Assembly (NCBI GenBank): GCA_023457935.1 | Contig: JAEXBA010000069.1 | Span: 1 to 64,000, forward strand | Source of the DNA: Bacteroidota bacterium | GTDB taxonomy: Bacteria > Bacteroidota > Bacteroidia > Flavobacteriales > Weeksellaceae | Length of the DNA: 64,000 bases | Direction: 5' to 3' | The notes under the pieces: model-generated | What the model saw: the letters and a program-made list of their open reading frames with translations, nothing else | The model's database searches: none | What the model was told of the DNA's origin: nothing | Part shown: positions 1 to 8,494 of the stretch, piece by piece | Layout of the letters: each line of letters opens with the position of its first letter | Position numbering within the stretch: the first letter of the stretch is position 1 | Translations under genes and position numbers: made by a program

Positions 1-437
1 TGCGCCGTGTTGCCAGAAATCTGATGCCCGAATCTTTGCTGAACTTCGGACTGGAAATCGCACTTAAAGATCTTTGTGAATTTTACATGAAAGATGATCT
101 TCAGATTGATTTTCAGGCGATTAATATCGAGAAAAACTTACCTTTGAATCTTCAGGTCAACATTTACAGAATCGTTCAGGAACTTTTGAACAACGCGGTT
201 AAACATTCTGAAGCCAACAATATTCTCGTGCAGTGTTCGCAGAACGGAAGTGAGTTTTACATCACAGTAGAAGACAACGGAAAAGGAATTCAGGAAACAG
301 AAATGAACAAACTGAAATCACTCGGTTTGAAAAACCTGAAAAACAGAATCAATTTTCTGAAAGGTAAAATGGAAATACAGTCTGCAAAAGACCAGGGAAC
401 ATCCATTAATATAGAACTGAATACCAATGTCGCATAA
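1..437 (+). CDS. Sensor histidine kinase, NarL/LiaS-type, C-terminal part (gene begins before the window)
   Basis: The reading frame is open from base 3, so the gene starts upstream of the window. The visible part begins RRVARNLMPESLL, the segment just after the phosphoacceptor His in HisKA_3 kinases; the His itself is not in the window. An HATPase_c domain follows, with an N-box (VQELLNNAVKH) and a G-box (VEDNGKGI). It should phosphorylate the response regulator encoded next, whose ATG at 427 lies inside this gene (11-bp overlap), which indicates translational coupling. The signal sensed cannot be judged. Confidence 0.9.
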   Translation, partial: RRVARNLMPESLLNFGLEIALKDLCEFYMKDDLQIDFQAINIEKNLPLNLQVNIYRIVQELLNNAVKHSEANNILVQCSQNGSEFYITVEDNGKGIQETEMNKLKSLGLKNLKNRINFLKGKMEIQSAKDQGTSINIELNTNVA

Positions 438-1059
438 AATAAATATCGCCGTCGTAGATGATCATCCTATCGTTATTCAGGGTCTGAAAATGATGCTTGA
501 AAGCGAGAAATATTTTCAGATTTGCGGAACTTTTACCGACGGGGCAGGAATCCGCAGCTTTCTTCAAACCAATGAAGCCGATATCGTGCTTCTCGACATT
601 ACTTTGCCGGATTCCAACGGAATTGAACTCTGCGCAGAAATCAAGAGAACAGCGCCCAAAACATCGGTAATTATGCTCAGCAACCGCTCCGAAAGAAGCA
701 TTATCATGCAGTGTATTCAGAATGGCGCAAGCGGTTATCTTTTAAAAAATGCAACAATAGATGAACTGCACAGCTGTATTCGCGGCGCACTTTCCGGAAA
801 CATTGTTTTCTGTAATGAAGTGAGGGAAATCATCAGTAAACCTTCTCAGTTTGAACTGGCCGGAATTCCACGGCTCACAAACCGCGAAAAGGAAATTCTG
901 AAACTTCTGGCTGAAGGAAAAACCAGCAATACCATTGCGGAAGAACTGTTTCTAAGTCCTTTAACTGTGGATACACACAGGAAAAACATCATTCAGAAAT
1001 TTCAGGTCAAAAATGTTGCTGAACTGATTACAGTAGCCATTCAGAACAATATGATCTGA
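427..1059 (+). CDS. Response regulator transcription factor, NarL/FixJ family
   Basis: 210 residues. An N-terminal receiver domain has acidic residues at 11-12 (VVDDHP), the phosphoacceptor Asp at about residue 57 (LLDITLPD), and the conserved Lys in GYLLKN. A C-terminal LuxR-type helix-turn-helix occupies about 148-205 (LTNREKEILKLLAEG, then TVDTHRKNI). It overlaps the kinase gene by 11 bp, so the two form one two-component system. Targets are unknown; nothing downstream is clearly its target. Confidence 0.93.
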   Translation: MSHKINIAVVDDHPIVIQGLKMMLESEKYFQICGTFTDGAGIRSFLQTNEADIVLLDITLPDSNGIELCAEIKRTAPKTSVIMLSNRSERSIIMQCIQNGASGYLLKNATIDELHSCIRGALSGNIVFCNEVREIISKPSQFELAGIPRLTNREKEILKLLAEGKTSNTIAEELFLSPLTVDTHRKNIIQKFQVKNVAELITVAIQNNMI

Positions 1060-1109
1060 GAACCAGACTCAAATTTACCTAAATTCCGGTATTTTCCGGT
1101 GCGAGTTTA

Positions 1110-1145
1110 CATGGTAATTTTATCCAATAAAAAAAGATTACCATG
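1110..1145 (+). promoter_or_regulatory. Inverted repeat spanning the start codon of the following gene
   Basis: CATGGTAAT at 1110-1118 is repeated perfectly in inverse as ATTACCATG at 1137-1145, with an 18-nt loop. The ATG of the next gene (1143-1145) is the last three bases of the right arm. In RNA this hairpin would sequester the start codon; in DNA it could be an operator. The symmetry is seen directly; the role is inference. Confidence 0.4.
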
Positions 1146-2405
1146 AAAAAAATTGACTTTGTTAAAGCGTATGCTCTCAAGAAAATCCTGACCTTCATTC
1201 TGTTCAGTTCTTCCCTGACTTTTTACAGTCAGAACTATACTGTTGAACATTTTACTGCGGCAAACTCGGGATTTGTAGGCGGATCGGGATTTGATATTGA
1301 AATCGACAGCAACAACAACCTGTGGTTCGCTACCAATTATAATCAGACAGGATCTGGTTTAAGCAAATTCGACGGCAGCCAGTGGACGTATTACACGGAA
1401 TTGAACTCAGGAATCGCCAGTGATTATATCATCAATATTGCAAGTGCCGGCGCTAATCTGTATGCCTTTCATCCCGATTCTGTTTCAAAATTCGACGGAA
1501 CCAACTGGACGGTATACAATTCGTCCACACATTCAGCGTTTCAGGATTTTATCCAGAGCGGAACAGTAACCGCAAACGGTGAAATCTGGCTTCTGATGAC
1601 CAGCATGCAGCAGTATGAATATTATTATATTCTTCGTTACAACGGCACTGCTTGGTCTGTAATGAATATCAGTAATACACCGCAGTTCTCGCATCTTACC
1701 TATATGAGTGAAATCTTTACCGATACAACCAACAGGGTTTTTATCACGCAAAGTTCCAACCAGAAAATGCTCATGTACAATGGAAGTTGGTCAGTAATTG
1801 ATTTGCCGGGCTATCCTGGAGGCGGTTTTACGGTAAAAAATAATATTGCGTACGTTAACGCTGGAAGTGAAATTCATTCGGTTGACCTGGCGACAGGCGC
1901 TTCAGCCAATCTTTCGGGAAACTGTGTTACAGGAAACTGCGATATCCGGGCGCTGGCATTTGATTCTACTGGAAAACTCTGGGCTTCAGAATCTGCTGAA
2001 TGTGATGAAGGATCAATATTCATGTTGGATCAGTGTCTTATTTTCAAAAACTCAACGCACAGCACTTTTCCGGTTTCAGGAATTTATGATCTCGAAATTG
2101 ACTCCAACAACAGGGTTTGGGGAATCAGTAATAACGGACTGGTTAGAATTACGCCCACCGGATCGCTGGCGGTAAATGAAACCCCGAACCATAAACAGTT
2201 TCAGGTTTTTCCAAATCCTGCAGTTACTGAAATTAATTTCAACTTAACAGCGGCTGGAAACGCTGATATTTACGAGATTTCCGGTAAGCTTATCAAATCT
2301 TTTCGTGTGAAGGCGGGGATGAATACAGTTACCGTTGGAGATTTACAAAGCGGAACCTATATTTTAAAAACAGCTGAAGGGTCCGTAAAATTCATCAGAA
2401 AATAA
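1143..2405 (+). CDS. Secreted two-component-regulator-propeller-like protein with T9SS sorting domain
   Basis: 420 residues. The N-terminus has a positive stretch and a hydrophobic segment ending in FYSQ, consistent with Sec export. The body holds repeated units of the type IDSNNNLWFATN, KFDGSQWTYY and IDSNNRVWGISN, as in the beta-propeller repeats of regulator_propeller proteins. The last 70 or so residues begin FPNPA and include GKLIKSF and LQSGTYIL, a type A C-terminal sorting domain for the type IX secretion system. It is therefore likely carried to the cell surface or medium. Function is unknown. The start is chosen for the signal peptide; an inverted repeat covers it. Confidence 0.85.
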   Translation: MKKIDFVKAYALKKILTFILFSSSLTFYSQNYTVEHFTAANSGFVGGSGFDIEIDSNNNLWFATNYNQTGSGLSKFDGSQWTYYTELNSGIASDYIINIASAGANLYAFHPDSVSKFDGTNWTVYNSSTHSAFQDFIQSGTVTANGEIWLLMTSMQQYEYYYILRYNGTAWSVMNISNTPQFSHLTYMSEIFTDTTNRVFITQSSNQKMLMYNGSWSVIDLPGYPGGGFTVKNNIAYVNAGSEIHSVDLATGASANLSGNCVTGNCDIRALAFDSTGKLWASESAECDEGSIFMLDQCLIFKNSTHSTFPVSGIYDLEIDSNNRVWGISNNGLVRITPTGSLAVNETPNHKQFQVFPNPAVTEINFNLTAAGNADIYEISGKLIKSFRVKAGMNTVTVGDLQSGTYILKTAEGSVKFIRK

Positions 2406-2507
2406 CAGTTAAATTTTTCATTGAAGAGGCGGGATTTTTCCTGCCTTTTCTGCTTACGCCGCATCAAGATTACTATTTTATAATTATCTTAGCGGAAATC
2501 AAAAAAT

Positions 2508-3095
2508 ATGAGAAAACTATTCATAACAGCACTTTTAGCGATTTCAGTAACGGCATATTCACAAACTTTGACGGTTCCTGCAGCGAGTCCGAGACAAACG
2601 GTTGAACAGCAGTTTTCAGTTTCAAAAGTCACTGTGGATTACGGAAGACCGGGAGTGAAAGGAAGAAAAATTTTTGGTGAACTGGTTCCGTACAACAAAG
2701 TTTGGAGAGCCGGAGCAAATTCTTCCACGAAAATCACTTTTAGCCAACCGGTGAGCTTTGGCGGAAAATCTGTTGCGATGGGAACGTACGGACTTTTTAT
2801 TGTTCCTGCTGAAAAGGAATGGAAGATTATTCTGAATAAAGACAGCCAAAGTTGGGGAACGGTTTATGATTCCAAACTGGATGTTGTGGATGTAACAGTT
2901 CCGGTTCAGAAAAATGCTGCAAAGCAGGAATGGTTCGAAATTTCACTGAATCCAGTTGATGATCATTCCATGAATATGGTTTTTGAATGGGATGATGTGA
3001 AAACTTCAGTTCCAATTACAGCCGACAGAATGGATAAAATAAACCGAGTTGTTGAAAAACTTCAGGAAATCAAAAAAATTCAAAGAGAAAAATAA
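2508..3095 (+). CDS. DUF2911 domain-containing exported protein
   Basis: 195 residues. A cleavable signal peptide (MRKLFITALLAISVTAYSQ) is followed by the DUF2911 core, with VDYGRPGVKGRKIFG, VWRAGANSSTKI and GTYGLFIVP. The family is common in Bacteroidota and predicted to be periplasmic; its role is not established. It stands alone, with a terminator just after the stop codon, so it is probably monocistronic. Confidence 0.88.
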   Translation: MRKLFITALLAISVTAYSQTLTVPAASPRQTVEQQFSVSKVTVDYGRPGVKGRKIFGELVPYNKVWRAGANSSTKITFSQPVSFGGKSVAMGTYGLFIVPAEKEWKIILNKDSQSWGTVYDSKLDVVDVTVPVQKNAAKQEWFEISLNPVDDHSMNMVFEWDDVKTSVPITADRMDKINRVVEKLQEIKKIQREK

Positions 3096-3100
3096 TACAG

Positions 3101-3124
3101 AGCGGACTTCGGTTCGCTTTTTTT
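3101..3124 (+). terminator. Rho-independent terminator after the DUF2911 gene
   Basis: AGCGGAC, a TTCG loop and GTTCGCT form a stem (one mismatch or wobble) followed by a run of T. The same 18-base core recurs after the outer membrane efflux gene at 52503. Confidence 0.8.
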
Positions 3125-3150
3125 GTAAAAAATGATTGTCAATTTTTCGG

Positions 3151-3181
3151 TTGTAATTTTTTCACTTCAGGATTACTTTTG
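3151..3181 (+). promoter_or_regulatory. Bacteroidota-type promoter for ada
   Basis: TACTTTTG at 3174-3181 matches the -7 box TAnnTTTG. A TTG at 3151-3153 lies 20 bases upstream, in the -33 position. It is 23 bases before the ada start codon. Confidence 0.55.
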
Positions 3182-3204
3182 TCTGAAATAATTAAATTTG
3201 AGTA

Positions 3205-4248
3205 ATGGAACTTTCAGCTGAAATCATGTATCAGGCGTCGTGCGACAAAAACCCGGAATTTGAAGGCGTTTTCTGGATGGGCGTGAAAACCACAGGAATT
3301 TTTTGCCGGCCAACCTGTAATGCAAGAAAACCAAAACCGGAAAATGTAGAGTTTTTCAGCAATACAAAAGATGCAATTCTGAAAGGTTACCGTCCGTGCA
3401 AAGTCTGCAAACCTTTGGAAAATCCAAACGAAACTCCCGAAGAAATTCAGAAAATTCTGGGTGAACTTTCCGCCGATCCTTCATTGAAATTCAAAGATTA
3501 TGACTTGGTGAAACGCGGTTTGGAACCTGCAACAGTTCGCAGATGGTTTCAGAAAAACCATGGAATGACATTTCAGGCATTTCAGCGAATGCATAAACTG
3601 AATTCGGCCTTCAAAAAACTGAATTCCGGTGAAAATGTAACCGAAACGGCTTTTGACAGCGGCTACGAAAGTTTGAGCGGTTTCAATGAAAGTTTCAAAA
3701 ACATTTTCGGTGTTTCACCGAAAAATTCCAGAAGTGAAAAAGTGGTCGATTTAAAAAGAATCGAAACGCCGCTTGGAACGATGATTGCCTGCGCCGACGA
3801 AAACGGAATCTGCATGTTGGAATTTTCCGACCGAAAAGCGCTTCCTACCGAACTGAAGGAGATTTCAAAACATTTCAGTGCGAATATTATTCAGGGTGAA
3901 AATCCTCATTTCAAAACTTTGGAGAAAGAACTTTCTGAATATTTTGATGGCAGAAGAAAAGAATTCACAGTTCCGCTTTCGCCTGTAGGAACCGAATTTC
4001 AGAAAAAAGTCTGGGAAGTTTTGCGCAAAATTCCATACGGAACAACGCGAAGCTATCAGGATCAGGCAAAAATTCTCGGCAATCCGAAAGCGGTTCGTGC
4101 AGTTGCCAATGCGAACGGTTTAAACAAAATTTCCATCATCATTCCTTGTCACCGCGTCATCGGAAGCAACGGAAAACTCACCGGTTATGGGGGCGGAATC
4201 TGGCGTAAACAGAAACTGCTGGAACTGGAAAAAGCGATACTTTTTTAA
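3205..4248 (+). CDS. ada: Bifunctional methylated-DNA repair protein and transcriptional activator Ada
   Basis: 347 residues in the full E. coli Ada order. The N-terminal zinc/methyl-acceptor domain has four cysteines at 34, 38, 65 and 68 (FCRPTC, RPCKVC). An AraC-type helix-turn-helix lies at about 85-175, and a C-terminal O6-methylguanine methyltransferase has acceptor Cys315 in PCHRV. By family, methyl transfer from phosphotriesters to the first cysteine cluster turns it into an activator of the alkylation response, while Cys315 repairs O6-alkylguanine. It is followed after 3 bases by a fructosamine kinase gene, probably in the same operon. Confidence 0.95.
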   Translation: MELSAEIMYQASCDKNPEFEGVFWMGVKTTGIFCRPTCNARKPKPENVEFFSNTKDAILKGYRPCKVCKPLENPNETPEEIQKILGELSADPSLKFKDYDLVKRGLEPATVRRWFQKNHGMTFQAFQRMHKLNSAFKKLNSGENVTETAFDSGYESLSGFNESFKNIFGVSPKNSRSEKVVDLKRIETPLGTMIACADENGICMLEFSDRKALPTELKEISKHFSANIIQGENPHFKTLEKELSEYFDGRRKEFTVPLSPVGTEFQKKVWEVLRKIPYGTTRSYQDQAKILGNPKAVRAVANANGLNKISIIIPCHRVIGSNGKLTGYGGGIWRKQKLLELEKAILF

Positions 4249-4251
4249 CTC

Positions 4252-5106
4252 ATGGATTTACGTAAAGTTCTTTCAGAAACAGAGTTCGCAAACGCAGATA
4301 AAATTCAGAAAATTTCCGGCGGCGATATCAATGCTGCGTACAAATTTTCGAATGGAAACGATGATTTTTTCATTAAATTGAATAATGCTGATCAATTTCC
4401 GGAGCTTTTTCAGAAGGAAGCGAACGGACTTGATGAACTCAGAGCGAATTCCGCGTTTAAGATTCCTGAAATTATTCGCGTTGGGCAGGATTCAAACACG
4501 CAGTTTCTGATTCTGGAATTTATGCCTTCAGGAAATCTGAAACAAAATTCATGGAAAAATTTTGCTGAAAATCTCGCAGTGATGCACAAAGTTTCTCAGG
4601 AGTATTTCGGATTTTATGAGCACAATTACCTTGGAACGCAGAAACAGGACAATTCACCCAAAAACAGTTGGGCAGAATTTTACTCAGAAAACCGAATTGA
4701 ACCGTCCATGAAACAGGCCTTTGACAAAGGTGTTTTTGAACAACCGTATCTCAAAAAATCGGAAAATATTTGCTCAAAATTCAGTGAAATTTTTCCTGAA
4801 GAACGTTCGTCGCTGCTTCACGGCGATCTTTGGAACGGCAATTATCATGTTCTTCAGAGCGGCGAAATTACGCTCATAGATCCTGCAGTGTATTACGGTC
4901 ACCGTGAAATTGATCTCGGAATGGCGTTTCTTTTTGGCGGATTTGATAAAGAGTTTTATCAGGTGTACAGTGAGCATTATCCGTTGGAACCTGGATTTGA
5001 GCAGCGTTATGAAATTTCTCAGCTGTATCCGCTGATTTTTCATGCCATTCGTTTTGGCGGAAGTTATATCAGTCATGTGAAACGGATTCTGGATAAATTC
5101 AGCTAA
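4252..5106 (+). CDS. Fructosamine kinase family protein
   Basis: 284 residues, the usual length. It has the aminoglycoside-phosphotransferase-like fold signature: LLHGDLWNGNYHV (catalytic Asp in HGDLWNGN) and LIDPAVYYGHREIDL (metal-binding D in IDPA). The family phosphorylates ketosamine adducts so that they decompose, a protein deglycation repair. Its position 3 bases after ada suggests a shared damage-repair transcript. Kinase specificity cannot be read from sequence. Confidence 0.9.
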   Translation: MDLRKVLSETEFANADKIQKISGGDINAAYKFSNGNDDFFIKLNNADQFPELFQKEANGLDELRANSAFKIPEIIRVGQDSNTQFLILEFMPSGNLKQNSWKNFAENLAVMHKVSQEYFGFYEHNYLGTQKQDNSPKNSWAEFYSENRIEPSMKQAFDKGVFEQPYLKKSENICSKFSEIFPEERSSLLHGDLWNGNYHVLQSGEITLIDPAVYYGHREIDLGMAFLFGGFDKEFYQVYSEHYPLEPGFEQRYEISQLYPLIFHAIRFGGSYISHVKRILDKFS

Positions 5107-5130
5107 ATTTGAGTTCTTATTGATTGAGAT

Positions 5131-5670
5131 ATGGAAAACTTCCTTCAGCCGGTGTTAGAAAACGAAAATGTGTGGCTCCAACCTTTGCAGGAATCTGATT
5201 TTGAACGTCTTTACGAGGTGGCTTCCGATCCAAAAGTCTGGGAGCAGCATCCGAATAAAAACCGTTATGAAAGGGAAGTGTTCCGTAATTTTTTTGAAGG
5301 CGCGATGGCAAGCGGCGGCGCTTTTCTGATTATTGATAAAGCAAGCGGCGAAGTTGCCGGAAGCACACGTTTTTACAGTTGGGACGATGATGAAGGTTCC
5401 ATTTTCATTGGTTATACTTTTTACGGAACGAAATTCTGGGGTTCGAAACTGAATCCTCAGGTAAAGAAAATGATGCTTGAATACATCTTTCAGTTTGTTG
5501 ATTTGGTGAAATTCCATGTTGGAGCAGAAAACTGGCGGTCAAGAAAAGCGATGGAGCGGCTCGGAGCCGAAAACAAGGGCGAAACCGAAGTTGCCTATCA
5601 CAGTGAACCAACCCGAACGAATGTTGAATACTGGATCCACAAAGTGAACTGGATTATAAATCAGAATTAA
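5131..5670 (+). CDS. GNAT family N-acetyltransferase (RimJ/RimL-like)
   Basis: 179 residues. It begins with the RimL-like pattern (VWLQPLQESDFERLYEVASDP) and carries IGYTFYGTKFWGSKLNP and VGAENWRSRKAMERLGAE, where acetyl-CoA-binding GNAT enzymes have their conserved strand and P-loop. The R/Q-x-x-G-x-G motif is weak. It probably acetylates a small molecule or a protein N-terminus. It lies 24 bases after the kinase gene and 2 bases before the cupin gene, so it is likely in the ada run. Confidence 0.82.
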   Translation: MENFLQPVLENENVWLQPLQESDFERLYEVASDPKVWEQHPNKNRYEREVFRNFFEGAMASGGAFLIIDKASGEVAGSTRFYSWDDDEGSIFIGYTFYGTKFWGSKLNPQVKKMMLEYIFQFVDLVKFHVGAENWRSRKAMERLGAENKGETEVAYHSEPTRTNVEYWIHKVNWIINQN

Positions 5671-5672
5671 AA

Positions 5673-6029
5673 ATGGCAAAATATAAAATACAAAAATCAC
5701 CTTTTGTTGTTCCTACAGCCGACGGAAAACTGATCGAAGAAATCTGGGGAAACTCCACCGGAAATTCCGAAATTTCCATTGCACACATGATTGCGCCGCC
5801 GAACTGGACCGAACCGCACCAAACGCCGGAATTTGATGAATTTACCTATATCATTTCAGGAAGAAAGCAGTTTGAGATTGACGGTGAAATGATTATTCTG
5901 GAAAAAGGACAGAGCATTTTGGTTCAGAAAGGAGCGCGGGTTCGCTACAGCAATCCATTCAATGAAAACTGCGAATATATGGCGATTTGTCTGCCGGCTT
6001 TTTCAATGGATTTGGTAAACCGTGAGTGA
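5673..6029 (+). CDS. Cupin domain-containing protein
   Basis: 118 residues, a single small beta-barrel. The first cupin motif appears as PHQTPEFDEFTYIISGRKQFEIDG and the second around ARVRYSNPF, lacking the usual second-motif His. A metal site may therefore be partial. It begins 2 bases after the acetyltransferase stop. Substrate unknown. Confidence 0.8.
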   Translation: MAKYKIQKSPFVVPTADGKLIEEIWGNSTGNSEISIAHMIAPPNWTEPHQTPEFDEFTYIISGRKQFEIDGEMIILEKGQSILVQKGARVRYSNPFNENCEYMAICLPAFSMDLVNRE

Positions 6030-6096
6030 AGCTCTCGCAGATTTTGCTGATTGAGCAGGTTTTATAAAGGACTGTCTTTAGTTTATAGTTTTATTT

Positions 6097-6138
6097 CAAC
6101 CGACAACCGACAACCGACAACCATCAACCATCAACCAA
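6097..6138. repeat. Tandem heptamer repeat, CAACCGA/CAACCAT
   Basis: Six 7-base units lie in tandem: three CAACCGA (6097-6117), two CAACCAT (6118-6131) and one CAACCAA (6132-6138). They sit between the convergent cupin and HAD genes, directly at the HAD stop codon. Confidence 0.85.
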
Positions 6139-6141
6139 CAA

Positions 6142-6768
6142 CTAAAAATTAAGTCCCAGCTTTTTCAGCTCTGCTTCCAGATCCGTATTTTCCGTAATGT
6201 GAACTGTAATGAAACCTAACGATTTTGCGACTTCAATGTTTTTGGCGTTGTCATCAATAAAAACAGATTCTTCTGGATTTAGGTTATAACGTTCCAGCAA
6301 AACATGCCAGATTTGCGGATCGGGTTTAATGAGCCTCTCTTCACCGGAAACCACAATTTTTCCTTCAAAAATTCTAAAGAAATCATAGTTTTCAAGCGCA
6401 TAAGGAAAGGTTTCATGCGACCAGTTGGTCAGTCCGAAAAGTTCATAATCAGTGTTCTCCAATTTTCTTAAAACCGCAACGTTTTCCGGAATATCCGAAC
6501 GAAGCATTGTTGTCCAGTTATCGTAAAACGCACGGATTTCCTTTTCCCAGTCGGGGTGTTTCGCCACCTGAATTTCGGTTCCTTCCTTCAGCGGTCTTCC
6601 GCGGTCCTGTTCTGCATTCCATTCGTCCACGGCAATATTTTTCAGGAAATATTCCATCCGTTCATCATCATTGAAATAATCCTTGAAAAAATATCGCGGA
6701 TTCCAGTCCATCACGACACCGCCGAAATCGAAAATAATGTTTTTAATCTTGTTGGAAGTTTCTTGCAT
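6142..6768 (-). CDS. HAD superfamily hydrolase (subfamily IA)
   Basis: 208 residues from the chosen start. Motif I is IIFDFGGVVMDW (nucleophile Asp, with Gly where phosphatases often have the second Asp, as in YihX-type members). Motif II is the LTNWS segment, motif III a Lys in LIKPDPQIW, and motif IV FIDDNAKNI. It is probably a phosphatase or haloacid-dehalogenase-like enzyme of unknown substrate. An upstream start at 6792 would overlap the preceding gene; the ATG at 6768 lies 4 bases after that gene's stop and is preferred. Co-transcribed with the HsdR_N-like gene. Confidence 0.88.
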   Translation of the reverse strand: MQETSNKIKNIIFDFGGVVMDWNPRYFFKDYFNDDERMEYFLKNIAVDEWNAEQDRGRPLKEGTEIQVAKHPDWEKEIRAFYDNWTTMLRSDIPENVAVLRKLENTDYELFGLTNWSHETFPYALENYDFFRIFEGKIVVSGEERLIKPDPQIWHVLLERYNLNPEESVFIDDNAKNIEVAKSLGFITVHITENTDLEAELKKLGLNF

Positions 6769-6772
6769 AAAA

Positions 6773-7207
6773 TTAAAAATTTGTCGGTTCAAAAGAATAC
6801 TGTCCGTCAGTCACCGTCGCAAAAATATGATGCAGACCGTTGCTGAGAATAATTTTTTCCGCACCGATTACCGAATTGTATCTTGCAGTCTGTTCAAAGG
6901 TTTTTTCGGTGAGTTTTACGGATGGCGCCTTGCATTCAACCAGAATTTTAGGAAGCGTTTTTTCGGTAACAAGAAGGTCAATTCTTTTGGTAAGTCCGTT
7001 CAGCTCCAGTTTTCTTTCCGTAATCAACGCCGATGAAGAATAACCTTTCACATCAAGAAAATAATGAATCCAGTGCTGCCGTACCCATTCTTCGGGCGTC
7101 AGCAAAAGCCACGATTTCCGGGGCAAATCATAAATAAAAAATTTATCTTTGTCTTTCCTGAATTTAAAATCAAAAGTCTCACTGAAATTCAGTTTCGGAA
7201 GCTCCAT
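6773..7207 (-). CDS. Type I restriction enzyme HsdR N-terminal-domain-like nuclease protein
   Basis: 144 residues with a PD-(D/E)xK-type core: LVTEKTLPKILVECKAPSVKL (ECK catalytic pair), preceded by LNGLTKRIDLLV. It corresponds to the small stand-alone HsdR_N family and has no helicase domain or partner methylase nearby, so it is not a restriction system. The ATG at 7207 is preferred over a TTG at 7210. It is divergent from holA with only 5 bases between start codons. Likely involved in nucleic acid metabolism; exact role unknown. Confidence 0.8.
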   Translation of the reverse strand: MELPKLNFSETFDFKFRKDKDKFFIYDLPRKSWLLLTPEEWVRQHWIHYFLDVKGYSSSALITERKLELNGLTKRIDLLVTEKTLPKILVECKAPSVKLTEKTFEQTARYNSVIGAEKIILSNGLHHIFATVTDGQYSFEPTNF

Positions 7208-7212
7208 CAAGT

Positions 7213-8250
7213 ATGAAAGAATTAAGTTCGATCCTCAAAAGTATCAAAAATAAAGAACTTCAGCCGGTTTATTTTTTCCATGGTGAAGAGCCGTATTATA
7301 TGGATGTCGCGGTGAAATCTTTTGAAAATGATGTACTGAGTGAAGATGAGAAAGCGTTCGGGCAAACTGTTGTTTACGGAAAGGACACCAATATTCCTGA
7401 AATTATTTCTCTGGCGCAGCAGTTTCCGATGTTCGGAGAAATCAATCTGATTATTGTAAAGGAAGCGCAGGATCTGAAATTCGGTGAAGAAGAACGCAAT
7501 ATTCTGGAAAACTATGTTCAGAATGCGGTTCCAACCACGGTTTTGGTTTTCGCACACAAATATAAAAAGTTTCCGGGCATCACAAAGGTTGCAAAAGCAC
7601 TTACCAAAGCCGGAATGCTGTATTACAGTGAACCCGTTAAGGAACAGAATCTTGCAAAATGGATCAGTGAGGAATGTCTTGCGCTGGGCATTAAAACTGA
7701 ACCGAATATTCCTCAGCTTCTGGCTGAATATCTTGGAAACGACCTTTCGCGCATTGCGAACGAGCTTGCCAAACTGAAAATGGTACTCAAAGACGGTGAA
7801 GTTCTGGACGGGACTCTGGTGGAAACGCACATCGGAATCAGCAAAGAATACAATGTTTTTGAACTGATCAAGGCATTATCCACAAAAGATTCCGAAAAAT
7901 CCCTCAAAATTGCCTTTTATATGGGTAAAAGTGAGAAAGCCAATCCATTCGTGTTAACGATCGGAAACCTGTACAATTTCTTTTCGAATTTAACTATTGC
8001 GCATGCGGTTTCAGCGCGTGACGCACGTACAATACAGAATTCTGTCGGCGCCAATTATTATCAGGCGATTGACCTTTCAAATGCGGTGAAATACTACAGT
8101 TTAAAGCATGCTACGAGAATTATTTCCATCCTCCGAGAAATGGATTTAAAAGGTAAAGGTCTGGGCGCCTCAAACATGGAAATGCCGGAACTTATGACTG
8201 AACTGGTCTATAAAATCCTGAATGTTGACAAAGTGAAAGTTAAGGTGTAA
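7213..8250 (+). CDS. holA: DNA polymerase III subunit delta
   Basis: 345 residues, usual length. It has the family start (LQPVYFFHGEEPYYMD), an AAA+-like fold with LIIVKEAQDLKF and the domain III helical collar (FELIKALSTKD, NPFVLTIGNLYNFF). As part of the clamp loader it opens the beta sliding clamp. Its start lies 5 bases from the divergent HsdR_N-like gene, so its promoter must lie inside that gene; a TATCTTTG at 7144-7151 is a candidate. Confidence 0.92.
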   Translation: MKELSSILKSIKNKELQPVYFFHGEEPYYMDVAVKSFENDVLSEDEKAFGQTVVYGKDTNIPEIISLAQQFPMFGEINLIIVKEAQDLKFGEEERNILENYVQNAVPTTVLVFAHKYKKFPGITKVAKALTKAGMLYYSEPVKEQNLAKWISEECLALGIKTEPNIPQLLAEYLGNDLSRIANELAKLKMVLKDGEVLDGTLVETHIGISKEYNVFELIKALSTKDSEKSLKIAFYMGKSEKANPFVLTIGNLYNFFSNLTIAHAVSARDARTIQNSVGANYYQAIDLSNAVKYYSLKHATRIISILREMDLKGKGLGASNMEMPELMTELVYKILNVDKVKVKV

Positions 8251-8292
8251 AGCTTCATCAAACTCAACATCTTTTCTTTGTTTTCCTCATTT

Positions 8293-8363
8293 CACTCATA
8301 ACTAATAACTCATAATTCAAAACCCATAAATAAAAACTCATAACTCATCACTCATAACTCACA
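8293..8363. repeat. Degenerate AT-rich repeat, units like CTCATAACT
   Basis: Imperfect repeats of CTCATAACT, TAATAACTCAT, AACTCATCACTCATAACTCA and similar fill the space after holA. No gene is present in 8251-8494. Confidence 0.6.
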
Positions 8364-8451
8364 ACATCTAATCCTCATTGACAAAATTCATCGCCAAAAC
8401 ATTTCCAAACCCAAATAATTTCCCGAATTTTGGAAATCTAAATCAAATCTG

Positions 8452-8467
8452 AAGTACAGTCGTACTT
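8452..8467 (+). promoter_or_regulatory. Short palindrome upstream of trxB
   Basis: AAGTAC, AGTC, GTACTT forms a perfect 6-4-6 inverted repeat 27 bases before the trxB start codon. It may be an operator; no regulator is identified. Confidence 0.3.
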
Positions 8468-8494
8468 TCTACTTTTTTACATTCAACAGAAATT

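Noticed and set aside
6773..7207. HsdR_N-like gene as part of a restriction-modification system
   Set aside because: No methylase, specificity subunit or helicase domain is present; its neighbours are housekeeping genes.
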